From Limnephilus marmoratus (lineage: Eukaryota; Arthropoda; Insecta; Trichoptera; Limnephilidae): 64,000 nucleotides of DNA. Shown here piece after piece: positions 49,103 through 62,167 of this stretch (position 1 is the stretch's first letter; each line of letters opens with the position of its first letter). Below the pieces are notes generated by a model. The model saw nothing but the letters and a program-made list of their open reading frames with translations. It was not told the origin of the DNA and did not search any database. The position numbers were made by a program, and so were the translations under genes. The stretch is from contig OU862933.1 in the NCBI GenBank assembly GCA_917880885.1, positions 12,677,679 to 12,741,678 of the forward strand. The letters run 5' to 3'.

Positions 49103-49215
49103 TTGGGGTGTTACGCCGTGTCGCGCTACCTCCTTCTTTAGCCAACGTTTACAGTGTCCGAAATGTTGGCTAAAGAAGGAAGTAGCGCAACACGGCATAA
49201 CACCCCAAAAATTAA
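49103..49215. repeat. Hairpin of ~50-bp arms
   Basis: GGGGTGTTACGCCGTGTCGC ... CTTCTTTAGCCAAC folds onto GTTGGCTAAAGAAGGAAG ... CGGCATAACACCCC. The right arm recurs at 50256-50297. Confidence 0.8.
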
Positions 49216-50297
49216 TAACGAAAATACTTTTGGCCGTGAAAATCTAAATATGTACCAAATATATACCTACACTGTTTTGTCATGATCAACTTTCTGGATG
49301 GAGCATTTTAATCCCAATAAAATGTTAAACAAACCCATGGGCGATTTTTGCAAAATACTGCTGCGTTAATGTCATCGATTCATTTGCATGCAAAATTATT
49401 TATTTATACCGTGTTTTTACAGATTGTTCTCATACAAGTGAGAACAACCCAGTTATAAAAACTCAGTTAATTATAAAAATAAGAAAAATACGCAAAGATT
49501 TATATAAAATCAATCAGCGAAATTATACAATGGTTAAATTTTGAAACAGTTAAAAAAAATTGAAAAAATAAAAAAAACAGTTAGAAATAAAAAAATTATA
49601 AAAATACAAAGTTTACTCAAATGACAATTAAAGAGAGGAAGATAAGAGACATAATTAAAGACACAAATGATGCATAAAAAATTAGCACATATTTTTTAGC
49701 AATCGCAGAGCATTTTTTTTGAATCCATATAAATTATCGGCAAAAATATCTACTTCAGCACACTCTATCTTATTATACAGTCGACACATTTGGGTCAGAG
49801 GGCTAAAATAGGCGATATTATTTTTAAATGTGTTCAGGTGAAACATATTATGGCGTCTTAAACAATGGGAATTGGGAACATTTATATCAATATTGCTATG
49901 ACACAGTTAAGTATCAAGATGACCGTTCATTATTTTATGTAAACATATTAGATCAGTCAATTGCCTTCTGATTTTAAGTGTATTAATTTTGAAGTATTCA
50001 AGTCGCATGTCGCATGATCTAAGATGTTCTTGTAATCCACATTTAAAAGATAACAGTCTTAGCATTTTTTTATGAAACCAATAAAGATTTTAGAACTGCC
50101 ACGCACAGAAACTAAAATATTGTGGGATATGATTTTAGATTTTCAGGGCCAAAAATTTGTCACACATCTGCCCTGATGATGGACACTGTAACGCTGTCCG
50201 AAACGGCCAAAGATGTGTCACACATCTGCCCTGATGATGGACACTGTAACGCTGGCTAAAGGAGGAGGTAGCGCAACACGGCATAATACCCCAAAAG
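49110..50297. mobile_element. Possible TIR-bounded unit enclosing a dead LINE tail
   Basis: TTTTGGGGTGTTACGCCGTG at the left is mirrored by CACGGCATAATACCCCAAAA at the right. A TCTGCCCTGATGATGGACAC unit is tandemly repeated near 50166 and 50225. The LINE fragment lies between. Confidence 0.5.
49693..50123 (-). pseudogene. Non-LTR retrotransposon ORF2 C-terminal tail
   Basis: The minus-strand frame reads GLQEHLRSCDMRLEYFKINT, LKIRRQLTDLICLHKIMNGH, a stop, then VPNSHCLRRHNMFHLNTFKN, IAYFSPLTQMCRLYNKI and DIFADNLYGFKKNALR. The RLxxLxIxTLxxRRxxxDLxxLxKIxNG ... R...F ... Y...PLxRMxxxYN pattern is typical of the ends of LINE ORF2s. One internal stop; 5'-truncated. Confidence 0.8.
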
Positions 50298-50522
50298 GAA
50301 ATAACCATAAAATATTGTGTTTTCTAGTTCAAAATGACAGTAAATAGTATGACAGCATTAAATCTACTAAAAAAATCTTTATTTAAAAAAATTTCAGTTA
50401 TTTTTTTTTTTTAAATCGTCCGGGAGATTTATTGAAAATCGAATATAAAAGGTCACATTTTATGTACCTTACGCCATCCGCAAAATTCCCCCTTTACAAA
50501 GTGTCAATTACAATTTTTTGTG

Positions 50523-50790
50523 AGTGACTACCGCACAAGAATCCCAAGTGCTCCAAACATCCGGAGCCAGTAAGACTTGGCATTCTCAGTTGAGATACGT
50601 GGTTTGCCATACGTAGTGTGGAGGGGAATGAATGGTGGAAGAGGAAGGAAAGAACCTGGGTATTCAAATCTGGTCACTACCACGTATAAAACCATTGCAA
50701 GTAGCGTTTCGGTTCGGAAAAGTGATCTTTCACCAGGGCTATACTGAGAGTATCTACCACTCTTAAACGTGCAACAATCACCAGATTACA
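50523..50790 (-). repeat. SINE family S2, minus copy
   Basis: Reads from AAGAGTGGTAGATACTCTCA (minus strand) through the CCAGG box to GGATTCTTGTGCGGTAG. Confidence 0.65.
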
Positions 50791-50858
50791 GTATTTTAAC
50801 TGTCAATCATTCGTCTGTATAGAGTGTTGTAATTTTCAGTCGTTTAGTAATATTGTTC

Positions 50859-51866
50859 GTAGGGGAGACCAAGGGGATTTGAAACAAAGGTGACTTGAAA
50901 CAGTACCGATTTCTCGGGACTTAAAACCGTTAGCGAATTGGCAACGTCGCTTTTCAAGCATTTACCTCCGCCTGCTGACTTGTCAGTTCGCTTCGGTGGC
51001 GTGAGTCGTGCGGTTGTGGAGTTGTGTATGCCATCTGACAAAAATCGTGAAAAGTAAAATTTTAACGTTTTTTTACGATGCCTATATTTTGATAAGGGTT
51101 TTGTATTTTGGTTTAAATTGTATGTGTTTCGAAAGCTCATTAACTAAAGATTTATTACATATGTTTGGTACAATTGATTTTTGTGTATTTGCTTCTTGAT
51201 TGTGGATTAAATAAAAATAGGGAGGTTTTTTCTTACTGAGGAGATTTGAAACAGACTGTTTCAACTCTCCTCGTTTTCAATTTTATATTGGACAGCAGTC
51301 AATAAATAACGGGCACAAAATAAAATGTTTTTTTTTTTCGTTGATTTAATTTGTTTATTTTGTTTCAGAATGCCTACTGATTATAAAAGTATTTATTTAT
51401 TTCTGATTATTTTTGTCAGTTTGTTTTGTACTTGAAAAGTTTAATTTTAATAAATACCTGTTTGCCACAACTGCTTTTCAGATTGACGTTTTTTATTTTC
51501 ATAATATTTTTATTTTTGTCAGTTTGTTTTGTACTTGAAAAGTTTAATTTTAATAAATACCTTTAAATTATTTCATAATTTTTATTTTACAGCCCTTAAC
51601 ACTTCTCAAAAATCATATGTTTCAACTCTCCTCGACCCCTGCTTCATCTTACCTCGGTATGAGGGGAGTTGAAACAAGTTGACTTGTTACGGATAACTCG
51701 ATTTTTCACCACAATATTTAACACTTACAATGTCTTTATGTTAGTCATTCGCAAGTGTAAAGAATGACCTATCAATTGGTACTAATATCATACGATTTCT
51801 GTCTATAGTATTTGGTGTATGAAACAAAATGTGAAAATTGTTTCAACTCCCCTCGGTCTCCCCTAC
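50859..51866. mobile_element. TIR element with GGGGAGTTGAAAC words (1008 bp)
   Basis: GTAGGGGAGACCAAGGGGAT...TGAAAC at the left; GTTTCAACTCCCCTCGGTCT...CCCCTAC at the right (~27 bp imperfect TIR). The GGGGAGTTGAAAC-type word recurs inside in both orientations (near 51238-51275 and 51600-51675). A ~102-bp unit with TTTTTGTCAGTTTGTTTTGT is directly repeated near 51411 and 51513. No transposase. Target duplication unclear. Confidence 0.75.
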
Positions 51867-52828
51867 TTTAATAGCTCAACGAAAATTCACGAACAGCCAC
51901 TGCTACCTATAGTGATATAATTCGTAAAAAATGGTACGGGCAGATTCCCGATTTTCCTTGTTATAACCGTGACATATAAAACCTCTCATTTAAATACAAT
52001 ATTGTAAGAAAACAGGTTCCGAAAACTAGATTTTTGTCAACGTAAATAGGTAGGTGTTTTTAATTTTCCCCGTCAATTATTATTGTATTTTCGATTACGA
52101 ATCGCGTTGAATTTTATTTCAATAAATCTTGCTTTGTAGGTACTCCTACCACGTGCAAATAAAAATATTGTTTTTCCTCAATCCTTTTCGTAATTTTGAA
52201 TTCATTTGAGATTTGAGACTATAATAATTGTTATCCACATTTTTATTTCGTTCTTCAAAGAGATATCAATCAAGAGTCAAACGCGAAACCCAAATTGTTT
52301 AATTGGTTAATTCTAAGATTTTTCTACTATTCTTCATTTGAAATCGTGAAATTATAGGACATAAAAAACTGCTTAAACCGTAGAGTAATAATAGATCAGA
52401 ATATTTTCGATTCACAATAAAATCCAAATAATTGGAATATTTGTGAACTTATCCAAAAATTAAAAACTAGTTTTGAAAAGTGATGAAATACGCTTTCAAA
52501 TTTTATTATTAGAAATAACTATGTAATTTTTAAAATATGAATTTTTTTAATGCAGCTTTAAAAAGTTTTTAAAATGGCTCACCTTACGTTTTGTCTAACT
52601 AAAGTTACTGACGATTAAAAAAATAATATATTGTTAGAAAAATAAGTTATCAACGTCATCATCAGTCATCAGTAATCACCTCATTTTTGTAGTTTTGAAA
52701 TTTTTTTTTGTTTGTAAAATATTTCACATTTTATAGCACAATCCAACGATGTTGGCCTCACTGGGTAGCTTACCCGTGCTGAGGCCACTTTGGTTACATT
52801 AAGGTGTAGGTAGGTACATTTTAATTAA
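51867..52828. other. AT-rich stretch
   Basis: No gene or repeat supported. Confidence 0.4.
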
Positions 52829-53266
52829 GGGTCGACCGAGATCTCGGTCTCGGTCTCGGTCCCGGCATTCTCGGCTACAAATTCAACCGAGAACTCTGTC
52901 TCGGTTCTCGGCGAAAAATCGCCGAGATTCTCGGCCATAACCGAGACCGTTGTAAGTTGTAAGTAGGTACGGTATAGGATAATGGGATTCAAATCTACCG
53001 CGCGTGTCCACATTCGTCACTTGGTGTCAGTGCGTGAGAGAGCTGTCGATTGTGATTGGTCTCTTAGGGTTTGTTAGGGTGTGTTATTTTGATTTAATGT
53101 GTTTACTAAGTAGGTATAATGTTTTATTGTTGCTATACTATGAAAAAATAGCGCTTTTTCACTTTTTTCTCAATTTATCTATTCTCGGTCTCGGCCGAGA
53201 TTTTAATTTATTCTCAGTCTCGGTCTCGGTCTTGGCCGAGAACGAAAAACCTGTCTCGGTCGACCC
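52829..53266. mobile_element. TTAA-target MITE with CTCGGTCTCGG subterminal repeats (438 bp)
   Basis: Begins GGGTCGACCGAGA and ends TCTCGGTCGACCC, flanked by TTAA (52825-52828, 53267-53270). Both ends carry TCTCGGTCTCGGTC iterations. TTAA duplication is typical of piggyBac and Kolobok. Confidence 0.82.
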
Positions 53267-53270
53267 TTAA

Positions 53271-55344
53271 TTTTAATTCTTGGGTAGTATACTTTTAGAT
53301 TTGAACAAACAGCGTGGTGTTTTCTCTTTTTAATACCATTTAGATGACATTTCTCACTATGATAGTAAGGGAGACACAACGATTTCTATGAGACCTGTAT
53401 GAGCTGTTCCAAAAAGCGAACAAGTTAGTCTTAGGTGTTAAGTACTACTAATAATAATATTTTAGATATATTATGAAGGTAACTATATTAGTCTGTTCGT
53501 TATATAAAATACATCTGCAGTAATATAAAACAAAATCAACCACGGGTATGTACCTAGCACGGTGATCTAAAAATCCTCGAAATATGTAAATATAAAGCAA
53601 TTCATAAAGAAAAAACATCGATCAAAGTAATATTGATTAAAGCGTTTTTCGGTACACACAACAACACATTTAAATTTAAATTTCTTATTGTTATCATTTG
53701 AAAAACAGTATGCCATATATTTGTTGAAAATAAAAATAAAATTTATTGTAGGTAATTGACAAAAAATATAATAAAAAAACCTATTACCTAACATAAAATA
53801 AATTTGAAATGAAATTTCATGGAAATTTGCAAAATAATTACAACTTAAACTAAACTTTTTCCTGTTTTTAATGGGAGCCTTGGACTATGGTACCTACTTG
53901 AAAAAGATATTCACATTTAATGGTATGTATTTGTGTTAACAATTATAACAAAAGTTGTATTATGAATTTGATTGAGTAATCTCGTGATCTGAAGTTGGTA
54001 CCTACCTAAATTCACGTATGTTTTTCTTTCACATGACTTGCAATAAACATAATTTCATGTATGTAATTTGCGTGAATATAAAAAATAGGAAGAGGGTGAT
54101 TAATTCCTTCACAAAACCGGATTACATTTAACTGTCTGCGTATGACATTATTATAGGTTACACTCTCATTACGCGCGTGTATATCTTAACCTCTCATCTG
54201 TGGTATGCCCGCCAGCGACCGGGTAAAAAAATCATTTTTTTTTAATGCGATTTTAACCCTTAGGTATGTATAAAGAAACTGTATGAAAGACATGCTCAGA
54301 ATCGTTTGCGCCAATATCAATCTGAGACCTATGTTCTATTTGATTATTATAATTACTCTGAATGATTTTAAATGAATTTTCTATGAAATTTGCGGGTCAT
54401 TTATAACAGCTGTCAATGACGGAAATATCGATATTTTACGCTTTCAAATGAGGATAAAGATCATTTTTTCTTTGAAAACTCCTTTGAATTTTTTTTCATG
54501 TTAAGTATATTTTCAGATTCGTGTAGAAATAATAAAATCAGTTTACATTTTTATGAATATATATTTTTGAAAATTGTTTCCAAAATCGATATTTGACTAG
54601 AATTCATCAAGGTAATTTTCGAAATATTATCCCACGTTCAACAGATTAATTATGATAAAGAAACATATATAAACAGAACTTTAATATTATAATTCCCGAT
54701 AGAAATGTGGTAATGTTGACTGTAAACAACGCGATATTTATTGTAGGTAGGTACTAATATCAACTCTGCATCTGATAATGAAATTCCTCGGTGTAATAAT
54801 TTATCAAAACGAATAATGGCACAACCACGTTACAGAGCTAGTAACGAAAGTAAGGAAACGTACAAACAATTTTTGTTAGGTTAACCACTGGAGCGACAGC
54901 GCAATTAAAAAACATTTTCTCCGATTGCTCGAGATTTTTTGGTGACCATTTTGAATATTTTTCCGCCCACATTAAAAAATATATACCTCCGAATTTGAAT
55001 ACGGAGATATACAAACTGATTGTAGCCAATGAATTCATCTGTCTTTTTCGATTAACACATATTCGTAGGATTTATAAAAAAAATCGTAAACTTCTACTTA
55101 ATTACTTTTAAATAAGGGAAATTTTGCGAAAATTGGCAGCAAAGCAATCCGAGGTATTTTAAATAGTGCCATATTATGGCAAAAGCGCTCCAGTGGTTAA
55201 GAAACATTTTAAACATGAAAATTATCAAAAATGCAGGTGTACTCTGTCCTTGTCCTTGCTTTTCTACGACATTATAGAATGAGGAGGATCTTTCAAGTAC
55301 CTACTGAATATCAAAGATGTTGTTACGATATACGAAATGCCCCC
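53271..55344. other. AT-rich stretch, nothing recognised
   Basis: Only short ORFs without domains. Confidence 0.4.
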
Positions 55345-55645
55345 TCTCAAGTTGGAGCGCACGCCACTGCGCAGACTACAGTTTCGCTCCCTCGCCGCAA
55401 GTGCGCCGCGCGCTAACGGCGGCGGAACGCGAGCAACGGCCGGCAGAAGCCGCCATTCTTCCCCCGAGCGCGTTTAGAGCGCACGTGTAATGAGAACCGT
55501 TCTGCACTGTTCCGGAACATTCCACGAAGCCGCAATGGCGGTTGTGATCGTGCATAGTGACTTGCCGAAATGCCAAGCACGGTTAAATTCCTTTCACCAC
55601 ACCGATCTCCAAGCCGCCTGCTGTTGTGAGTACCCTGAGCCATTT
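55345..55645. promoter_or_regulatory. GC/CpG-rich segment, possible promoter or first exon
   Basis: Sharply GC-rich within AT-rich flanks, with dense CpG (for example GTGCGCCGCGCGCTAACGG). It contains TTCCGGAACATTC at 55510-55522, a perfect three-unit heat-shock element. Overlapping short ORFs in several frames look compositional. It could be a 5' exon/promoter of MBOAT7 (7.2 kb upstream of its ATG) or of a gene outside the window. Confidence 0.4.
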
Positions 55646-57390
55646 AACCCCCTTTATTGCGTGTGTTCCTTGTAAATTCAACGCGAAGATAAATGATCGC
55701 CCCAGAGAGATTTTAGGGCCAAATTCACCCGAATTAGGTAGGATTATTGATGCTACCCTGTTCTAACTGTGCCTGTATTATGTACCATTGTTGTTTATGA
55801 AAGGATTCTACCCAATACACCTGATATTTACCGTAGCCACCTTGTTTCACTGTCTCCCCCAGCCCGTAGGATTTGAGCTTATTTCAGGGATGCCACACAA
55901 ACGCCTCAGAGAACCTACCACCCTGGTGAGGATAGTCTCCCCCGCTCTGCTGACCATTCTGAGCTAGTTTGTCGGCAGAAGGTAGGCACCTCAGGTAGGT
56001 GTATCTAACAATATATTGCAATAGTATCCATTTTTTTTTAAATGTGTAAAGAAAAAATCTTGCCAGAAAGACTATAAACTTGTGAGAAATGGAAACATAT
56101 ATTTATAACACCTAAAAATTTATTAATAATTTAAATTTGTAATTTATTTAAAACAACACAATTGCAAAACTATCATATTGACCATGCCATAAAAAATTAC
56201 AAAAATCAAGGGTGATTCTTTATTAATGTAAAATTCGAACAAATAAAAACACTTTTTCATAAAAAAAAAACAAACATATTTATTTGTAAGTAATTATTTA
56301 ATCCAAAACATTTTAAATAAAAGCAAAAAAAATATTATGTACCTACCAAAGTTAGAATCGTGTTAAGATTTTTCCTCTTTTTTGATAAGGTCTACTATAT
56401 GACTAAGAATGCCCCTAAATGCAATATTTTGTAAAATAAAGTGTACAATGTAACTTTTATTTTTGTTAGAATAAAAGATAAATTAAAAATTTAAACAATT
56501 TTCATATTTACGTAAATTGGGGAAAAAATCTTGCTCAATGTTGCATTAATCCATAACCACGTAATATAATCTGACTTAGTTCATAACGATAACCTAACCT
56601 AATAACCTGTTTGTTCTTCTATTTAAATTTATGTAGGTAGGTACTAGAATTAGGTGTTGCTACCCATCTCTTTATAATATAAATGAAAAAGTATCTGTCA
56701 GGTATTCTATCGTTAATTGTAAATTAAGTTTATTACTTGAATTTAACCCTCTGTTGACTATAAACAGAAATCTTAACGGACAAATTGTTATCCTTGGAAC
56801 ATGACGTACGATGGAAATACTGTGTTTGTTCTACTAGTTTTTCAAAAGCTAAAGCGAAATTGATCAGCCGAAAGACAATGCAAATTCGTCTCCGACAATT
56901 TATATGCTGTAGTGTTTGGATTATGTATGTAGTTTCTTTATCCTTCAACAGATGACGTTAGTATAGGTAGTTATATGTAGTTTTGAGCTGTCTCAATAGA
57001 TGTCAGTAAAGTAATACTTTAAGAGAGTGCAATTGGCATCGTTCATATCTTAAACCCGAACGGTTACGGAAATTGCCAATAATATCCGATTGGCAGTTGG
57101 GCATCTTTAGTCCCAAGTTCTTTCGCAAAGATTATTAGAATTACACAAACCATCCATTGGAATGGACGTTTGTTCCAGTTAAATATTCATTGTAAACCAC
57201 ACGACAAAGTAAATAAAGTAACTTTCAATCTCGACGAACATACATCAAGTAATCCCATTCACTAGGATCGAAGAACATTAGAAATACGATTAGCATTGGA
57301 TCAAATACTTGTTCGTATGCTCTAGAGCTCTGCTCACTCTGCTGTAGATTGGAATGGACATTTTTGTAGACACTAGGTTTACTGCGTCCT
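55646..57390. other. AT-rich stretch, nothing recognised
   Basis: No gene supported; the ORF at 56733-56948 has no recognisable domain. Confidence 0.4.
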
Positions 57391-57394
57391 CTCA

Positions 57395-57465
57395 TTAAAA
57401 AAATACTCTCCGTACAGCGTCCTCAAAGGTGTCAAAGATCCTAAGGGATACCAAAGACCGGATGG
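57395..57465 (+). repeat. LINE/LRS 3' tail fragment
   Basis: ACTCTCCGTACAGCGTCCTC followed by CCTAAGGGATACC is a diverged copy of the CACAGCATCCCC tail. Confidence 0.4.
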
Positions 57466-57689
57466 GTCTAATATATAAAAAAAAATTAAGACTCCTCAAT
57501 CTCAGAATTAAAACACATAAGTAACAAATTGTTTCAGACCACCCCACAGATAGAGGCTAATGACGGTTTGCATATGATTCCATAGTTTAACAGTTCGATG
57601 GATCCGCACGCGATCTTCTCTGCCAATAAATACCAACTGCAAAACCGTTTCTACCTGCCGCTAGTGTAGCGTAGAGATGATCAATATTC

Positions 57690-58450
57690 AGTCACTGGTT
57701 ACTTGAAACCGGTTCCTTTGCTGTCACTTGAGGAGCCGGTAATTTTTAAACGAGGTTCTTAATAAGGAATATTTATTTTTGACAAAGTATTTGTAACATT
57801 TATGAAAATAAAGAAATATTCGAAAAATTGCACAAAAGCAACAAAATGCTTTAACATTTTAAAGGAACTGATTATTTTTCTCAAAATTTCTCAAGCGTCC
57901 CCCCCCCCCTCCATTTTTATTGTTTAGGAACCGGTTATATATTCAGTTATCTTGAAACCGGTTCCTCAAAAACTCTGATTTAAAAAAAAACGATTTCTCA
58001 AAAATTTCAAAATGTTTTACAAATTTTCTAATACTTCATTTTTGATATTACAAAAGTTTTTAAAAACAAATATTCCAAGTACCGGGAGTAATAAAATAGC
58101 CAGTTCTTCGGAGAAATGATATCGACGGTATCGGTACTATAATCGTAATGATATATAATATCGGTACTATAATCGGACTATTTTATCTAGGTTTTAGAAC
58201 AATTTATGTTTTTGCAAAGTGATAAAAAATAACAAAACCTATACCGGTTTAGTCGCGGCAGCGACAATTTACATTTTAAAGAACCTCTAGATTGGTTATT
58301 TTTTATCACCTTGCAAAAACATATTTTTTTTCTAAAACCTAGATAAAATAGTCTTTCGAATGTGTATATTAGAAATAAATAATTTTGTAAATGGTCGCTA
58401 CCGCGATTGAACCGGTGTAGGTTTTGGAAATACGCAACCGGTTGCAAACG
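57690..58450. repeat. AACCGGTT-word cluster containing a palindrome
   Basis: GAAACCGGTTCC-type words occur near 57705, 57957 and 58435. A hairpin at 58176-58353 pairs GACTATTTTATCTAGGTTTT with AAAACCTAGATAAAATAGTC. Probably a decayed DNA element; its ends are unresolved. Confidence 0.5.
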
Positions 58451-58884
58451 AGGCTGAATAATGCTTCCACACCAGTCAGTAACTGCAACCGCAGTGACAA
58501 CCCACTTCAGGTATCAACCATCTCTATAATGGTGTATCGTGTCTACTGACTGTCTTCGCGGCTACGGCTTTCTCTAGCTGCATCGCTCAAAAGAACTGCG
58601 ATAAACAGCGTTTCCTTATTTTTCATTTCCATCTCTTTCAACTTGCAGTACATAATTACTGCATTTGACGTGGACATACTGAACGTATTGGAAACGTTGC
58701 GTGCTTGTAATCGAAGGTGATAAACTGCTACATAATTTTGTAATTAGGGCTACGCGACATCCTTATGAGCACTGAACAGCCGATCCCTAGAAGTGTGAAT
58801 CTATACTGATTTGAAAGAAAACTAATGTCGCTAATTTGCACACTTACATCTGGAGTGAGGATAACCATTTTTTTATATGAGTAT

Positions 58885-59195
58885 GGCACAAAAGTCCCAA
58901 CTGCTCCCAAACTTCTGAAGCCAGTGTGACTATCGAATTCCCAATTGGGGTATGTTGTGACGTTGAAGGAGGAGGGGAAGAAAAGGGGAAGAGGAAGGTA
59001 AGGAAGGATTTGGCCATTCAGATTAGGTCATCAAACAAGGCTGAAGCTATTTCAAACAAATTTTTCATTCAACAACTCAAACAGTTTCATTCTGAATGGT
59101 GGTGTTTCGCCAGGGCGGTACTGAAAGTATCTACCACTCTCAATTTTAACCCCCGACCTCCGTTTCGTAGCCACTCAACTACGGAGTCCATTCTG
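58885..59195 (-). repeat. SINE family S2 with tRNA-like head, minus copy
   Basis: Minus strand: CTCCGTAGTTGAGTGGCTAC (A-box region), GGTCGGGGGTTAAAATT (B-box region), GAGAGTGGTAGATACTTTCA, then the CCAATTGGGAATTCG part. This copy identifies S2 as tRNA-derived. Confidence 0.65.
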
Positions 59196-59599
59196 TTTGA
59201 GTTGTTGAATGAAAGCGAGAACAAAAGCGCAAAAAAGCTGTAAAATAAATTTAAGAAATTTCGCGAATTATTCCGATGTGACGCAATTACTCTGAACCCC
59301 CATGCAAATTTTTAAGGTGTTCATTACTCATTATCTTTACTCTACATATTAAGATCATACTTAGTTTTTTGGCTCTAACGACAACCATACTAGGCTCACA
59401 TCCATATCATGATAGTCGTAAATATACATTTATCAATGTAATATATGTATATTTGAGTCAAATAATTTAATTGAACACACAAGTAAACTCTCTAGAAACC
59501 ACTGTAACTAAATTATTTGTTTGTGAGATGGTAACTTCTTGGACACACACGCGAGGCTTATTATACCTACTTTCGCAGCCCTTTCTAACTATATAAATA

Positions 59600-59690
59600 A
59601 CAATTAAAAATGTATGTACGCACATAACTTCCGAATGACTGCACCAAATTGAATAATTCTTTTTTTTGTGTTCGTTATTGTCAGCACATC
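59600..59690 (+). repeat. HINE-like 5' fragment H5
   Basis: TGTATGTACGCACATAACTT and CGACTGCACCAAATTG-type words as in H1-H3; the 3' part is missing. Confidence 0.45.
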
Positions 59691-59699
59691 AACAACATA

Positions 59700-62160
59700 T
59701 TTATTACCAAGCATATGCATATGTTGTTTATAATCGTAAGTATGCCGGGGGCCAACTGTCGGGGGCCAACTGTCGGGGGATCGATTGTCATGGAATCTAA
59801 ATACATATTATATGGATGAACATCGAGAAAAATAAAATATCATAAACTCAACCTTCTCCAAGTTTCATCATCACCATTTTCACAGAATTTAAAACCAATA
59901 TTTAGTTACAAATTTACAAGATCGTTTCGTATCGTTATTTGAATTATTTGGTAACAAATGTAATCACACAAATTATGTCGGCGTAAAAAAATCACATTAA
60001 AACGGCAGTTTATTTGTTTTAATTTTAATTTTATTGATTTGATTGTCCGTTTATCGTGTCACTTTGAATATTAATAATGTTTCCACTAAATTGCAAATAT
60101 AAACCAAACTGTTTACAAATTTCGCAAAATTTGTTCAAGGTGTCAAAATTTTTGAATTTGGCGTCTGGTGTTTGTAGGCGTATTTTATGAATGGCATCCA
60201 AAATCACTGAGCTGTGGTATATCTAATAAATTTATAATGATATGGTTTTCATTTTGAAAAAAAAATCTGAAAAATTGTAAAATTGTAAAAGAACTTTAAA
60301 CGCGGAAGTTTTACTTCGAACTGATATTACAGACCAACGATTAATAACAATTATTGATACCTATTGCAAACAGTGAAGATATGAAATAGTAATTGCACCA
60401 ACAATTAGTGCAATGTTTGCTAAATTCCATACAATAACTACTCCTTGTTTGAACATTTCGACAATTCAGCATTACTTCTTTTTGTATAACTGGCTTATAC
60501 ATATTTGAGGTAAACTACAAGGTTACAACGAAAGGTTTGTTTAAAGCATGCCTTTTAAAAATAATGTTTTAAAATGGATTCATCTAATTAAACTAATAGA
60601 CTTCTAACAGAGTCAGCTGTTTCTCTGTCGACATATTTTGTTGAAGATGAGAGATGAGATGAAACCTTTCAAGTGAAGTTTTGGAAAAGTGGTCCTGCAC
60701 TAAGCCGAAATTAGGCGAATGTATTGCAACCTTTAATAGCCCTTGAATTAAAATATGTCAAATTTGACTAAGAAAGTAAAATTTTCACAAATATTGTATC
60801 ATGTATTGTACATATATGATACCCAACGCTGAATTTTCTTTTAGTCTTCGGGTATTTTACCCCAAATATTCAGTTAACATTCTTTGAGGCTTCACTGAGT
60901 GGTTGGCTAAGGGACACGGAAGCTAAGTGTAGTTTATGATCAGACCGAAAGCCATTCACATTTTTTGTTGGTACTTGCCAATTGATTTGAGAGTTATTGT
61001 ATTACTTATGTTCTCTATTTTATGCAGGTGCTTGCGGGTTTTTACAGATGCAATGCCGCCTCATGGAGCCTCATGAATGAGTTTTTCTTTTGCCCTGTTT
61101 AATTAATCTTTGTCTTATTAACCTATTTTTTGCATTTTGTTTTTCCTGTTAAGCACTTGCATACTGCTTACTAACAACGTATGCATGGACACTGGAGGTC
61201 TAGATTCGTTCAAAATAAATAAATGTAGCTTCGTTTAACAAAAAAAATTAGAATCTTGTGAGAGCCTTGAAGGAGTAACCATCAGTTACTTATACCAAGG
61301 CGGGTAAGAGGTGGATTACCTCCACTGTACATATATGATATGATATGATATTAATTCGCTTTATGGATCATATATTTAGAAATAGTTGTAGCAAGTTTAG
61401 ATAAAATTATTTCCTAAGTAAATTCAAAACATTAGGACCTTCACCTACATTCAATAAGTGGTCAAGGATGAATATTTAAATTGATAGGCAGGTACGTGAT
61501 TTTACAAAGATTGGAAAAAAGTTGCGAGTGTTCAAAAAACTATGTAAACATCTTGCGAAAGAGTGAAAATGACAACGAACAAATTATACGTAAATCCTTT
61601 TAGAATTTAGCAATAACATAACTGCACATTATTAATTTAATCACATATTTACCCAATGTGTGATTTTTTATCGATCTGGTTTTATTGCACTAAAGCAAAC
61701 ATATTGACTCAATAACTGACATGAAATTCAATCATATAAGGGGATTGTGGAATAGTCCATGTTATTACCTTTTTTAAATTACGGCAGAGAAATTCAGCGG
61801 ATTCGTGCGAAATTTGATAAAGCACCGTAAATCTAAAAAATTGTGTTGAAAATTCTTTCAGGTTAATAGCGATCAATGATTTGTCAACATGTATCCTGCT
61901 TGTAAATGTCAAATTGTTGACATAATGATGTTGATGACATAACGTCAAATGATGACGCGATATAATAAGATGCCTGCTAAAATAATATGACATAATATAA
62001 TAAGAAAATCAGAGCATCTTCCGATAGGGTGTTAACTTTTGCGCAACCTTTCATTGATCCATATAAATATTCTTATTTCCTGGCAATTTACTGAATGTAG
62101 GTACTCGAAATTTGTGTAGTGCCCACATGAAAGAAAAAACAGAATCTTATGCCTGTGGTA
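59700..62160. other. AT-rich stretch, no gene
   Basis: CGGGGGCCAACTGT is tandemly repeated near 59746-59785. 61255-61330 (GAGAGCCTTGAAGGAGTAAC...) looks like a retroelement tail ending in ATGAT repeats. Nothing else supported. Confidence 0.4.
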
Positions 62161-62167
62161 CGTACAG

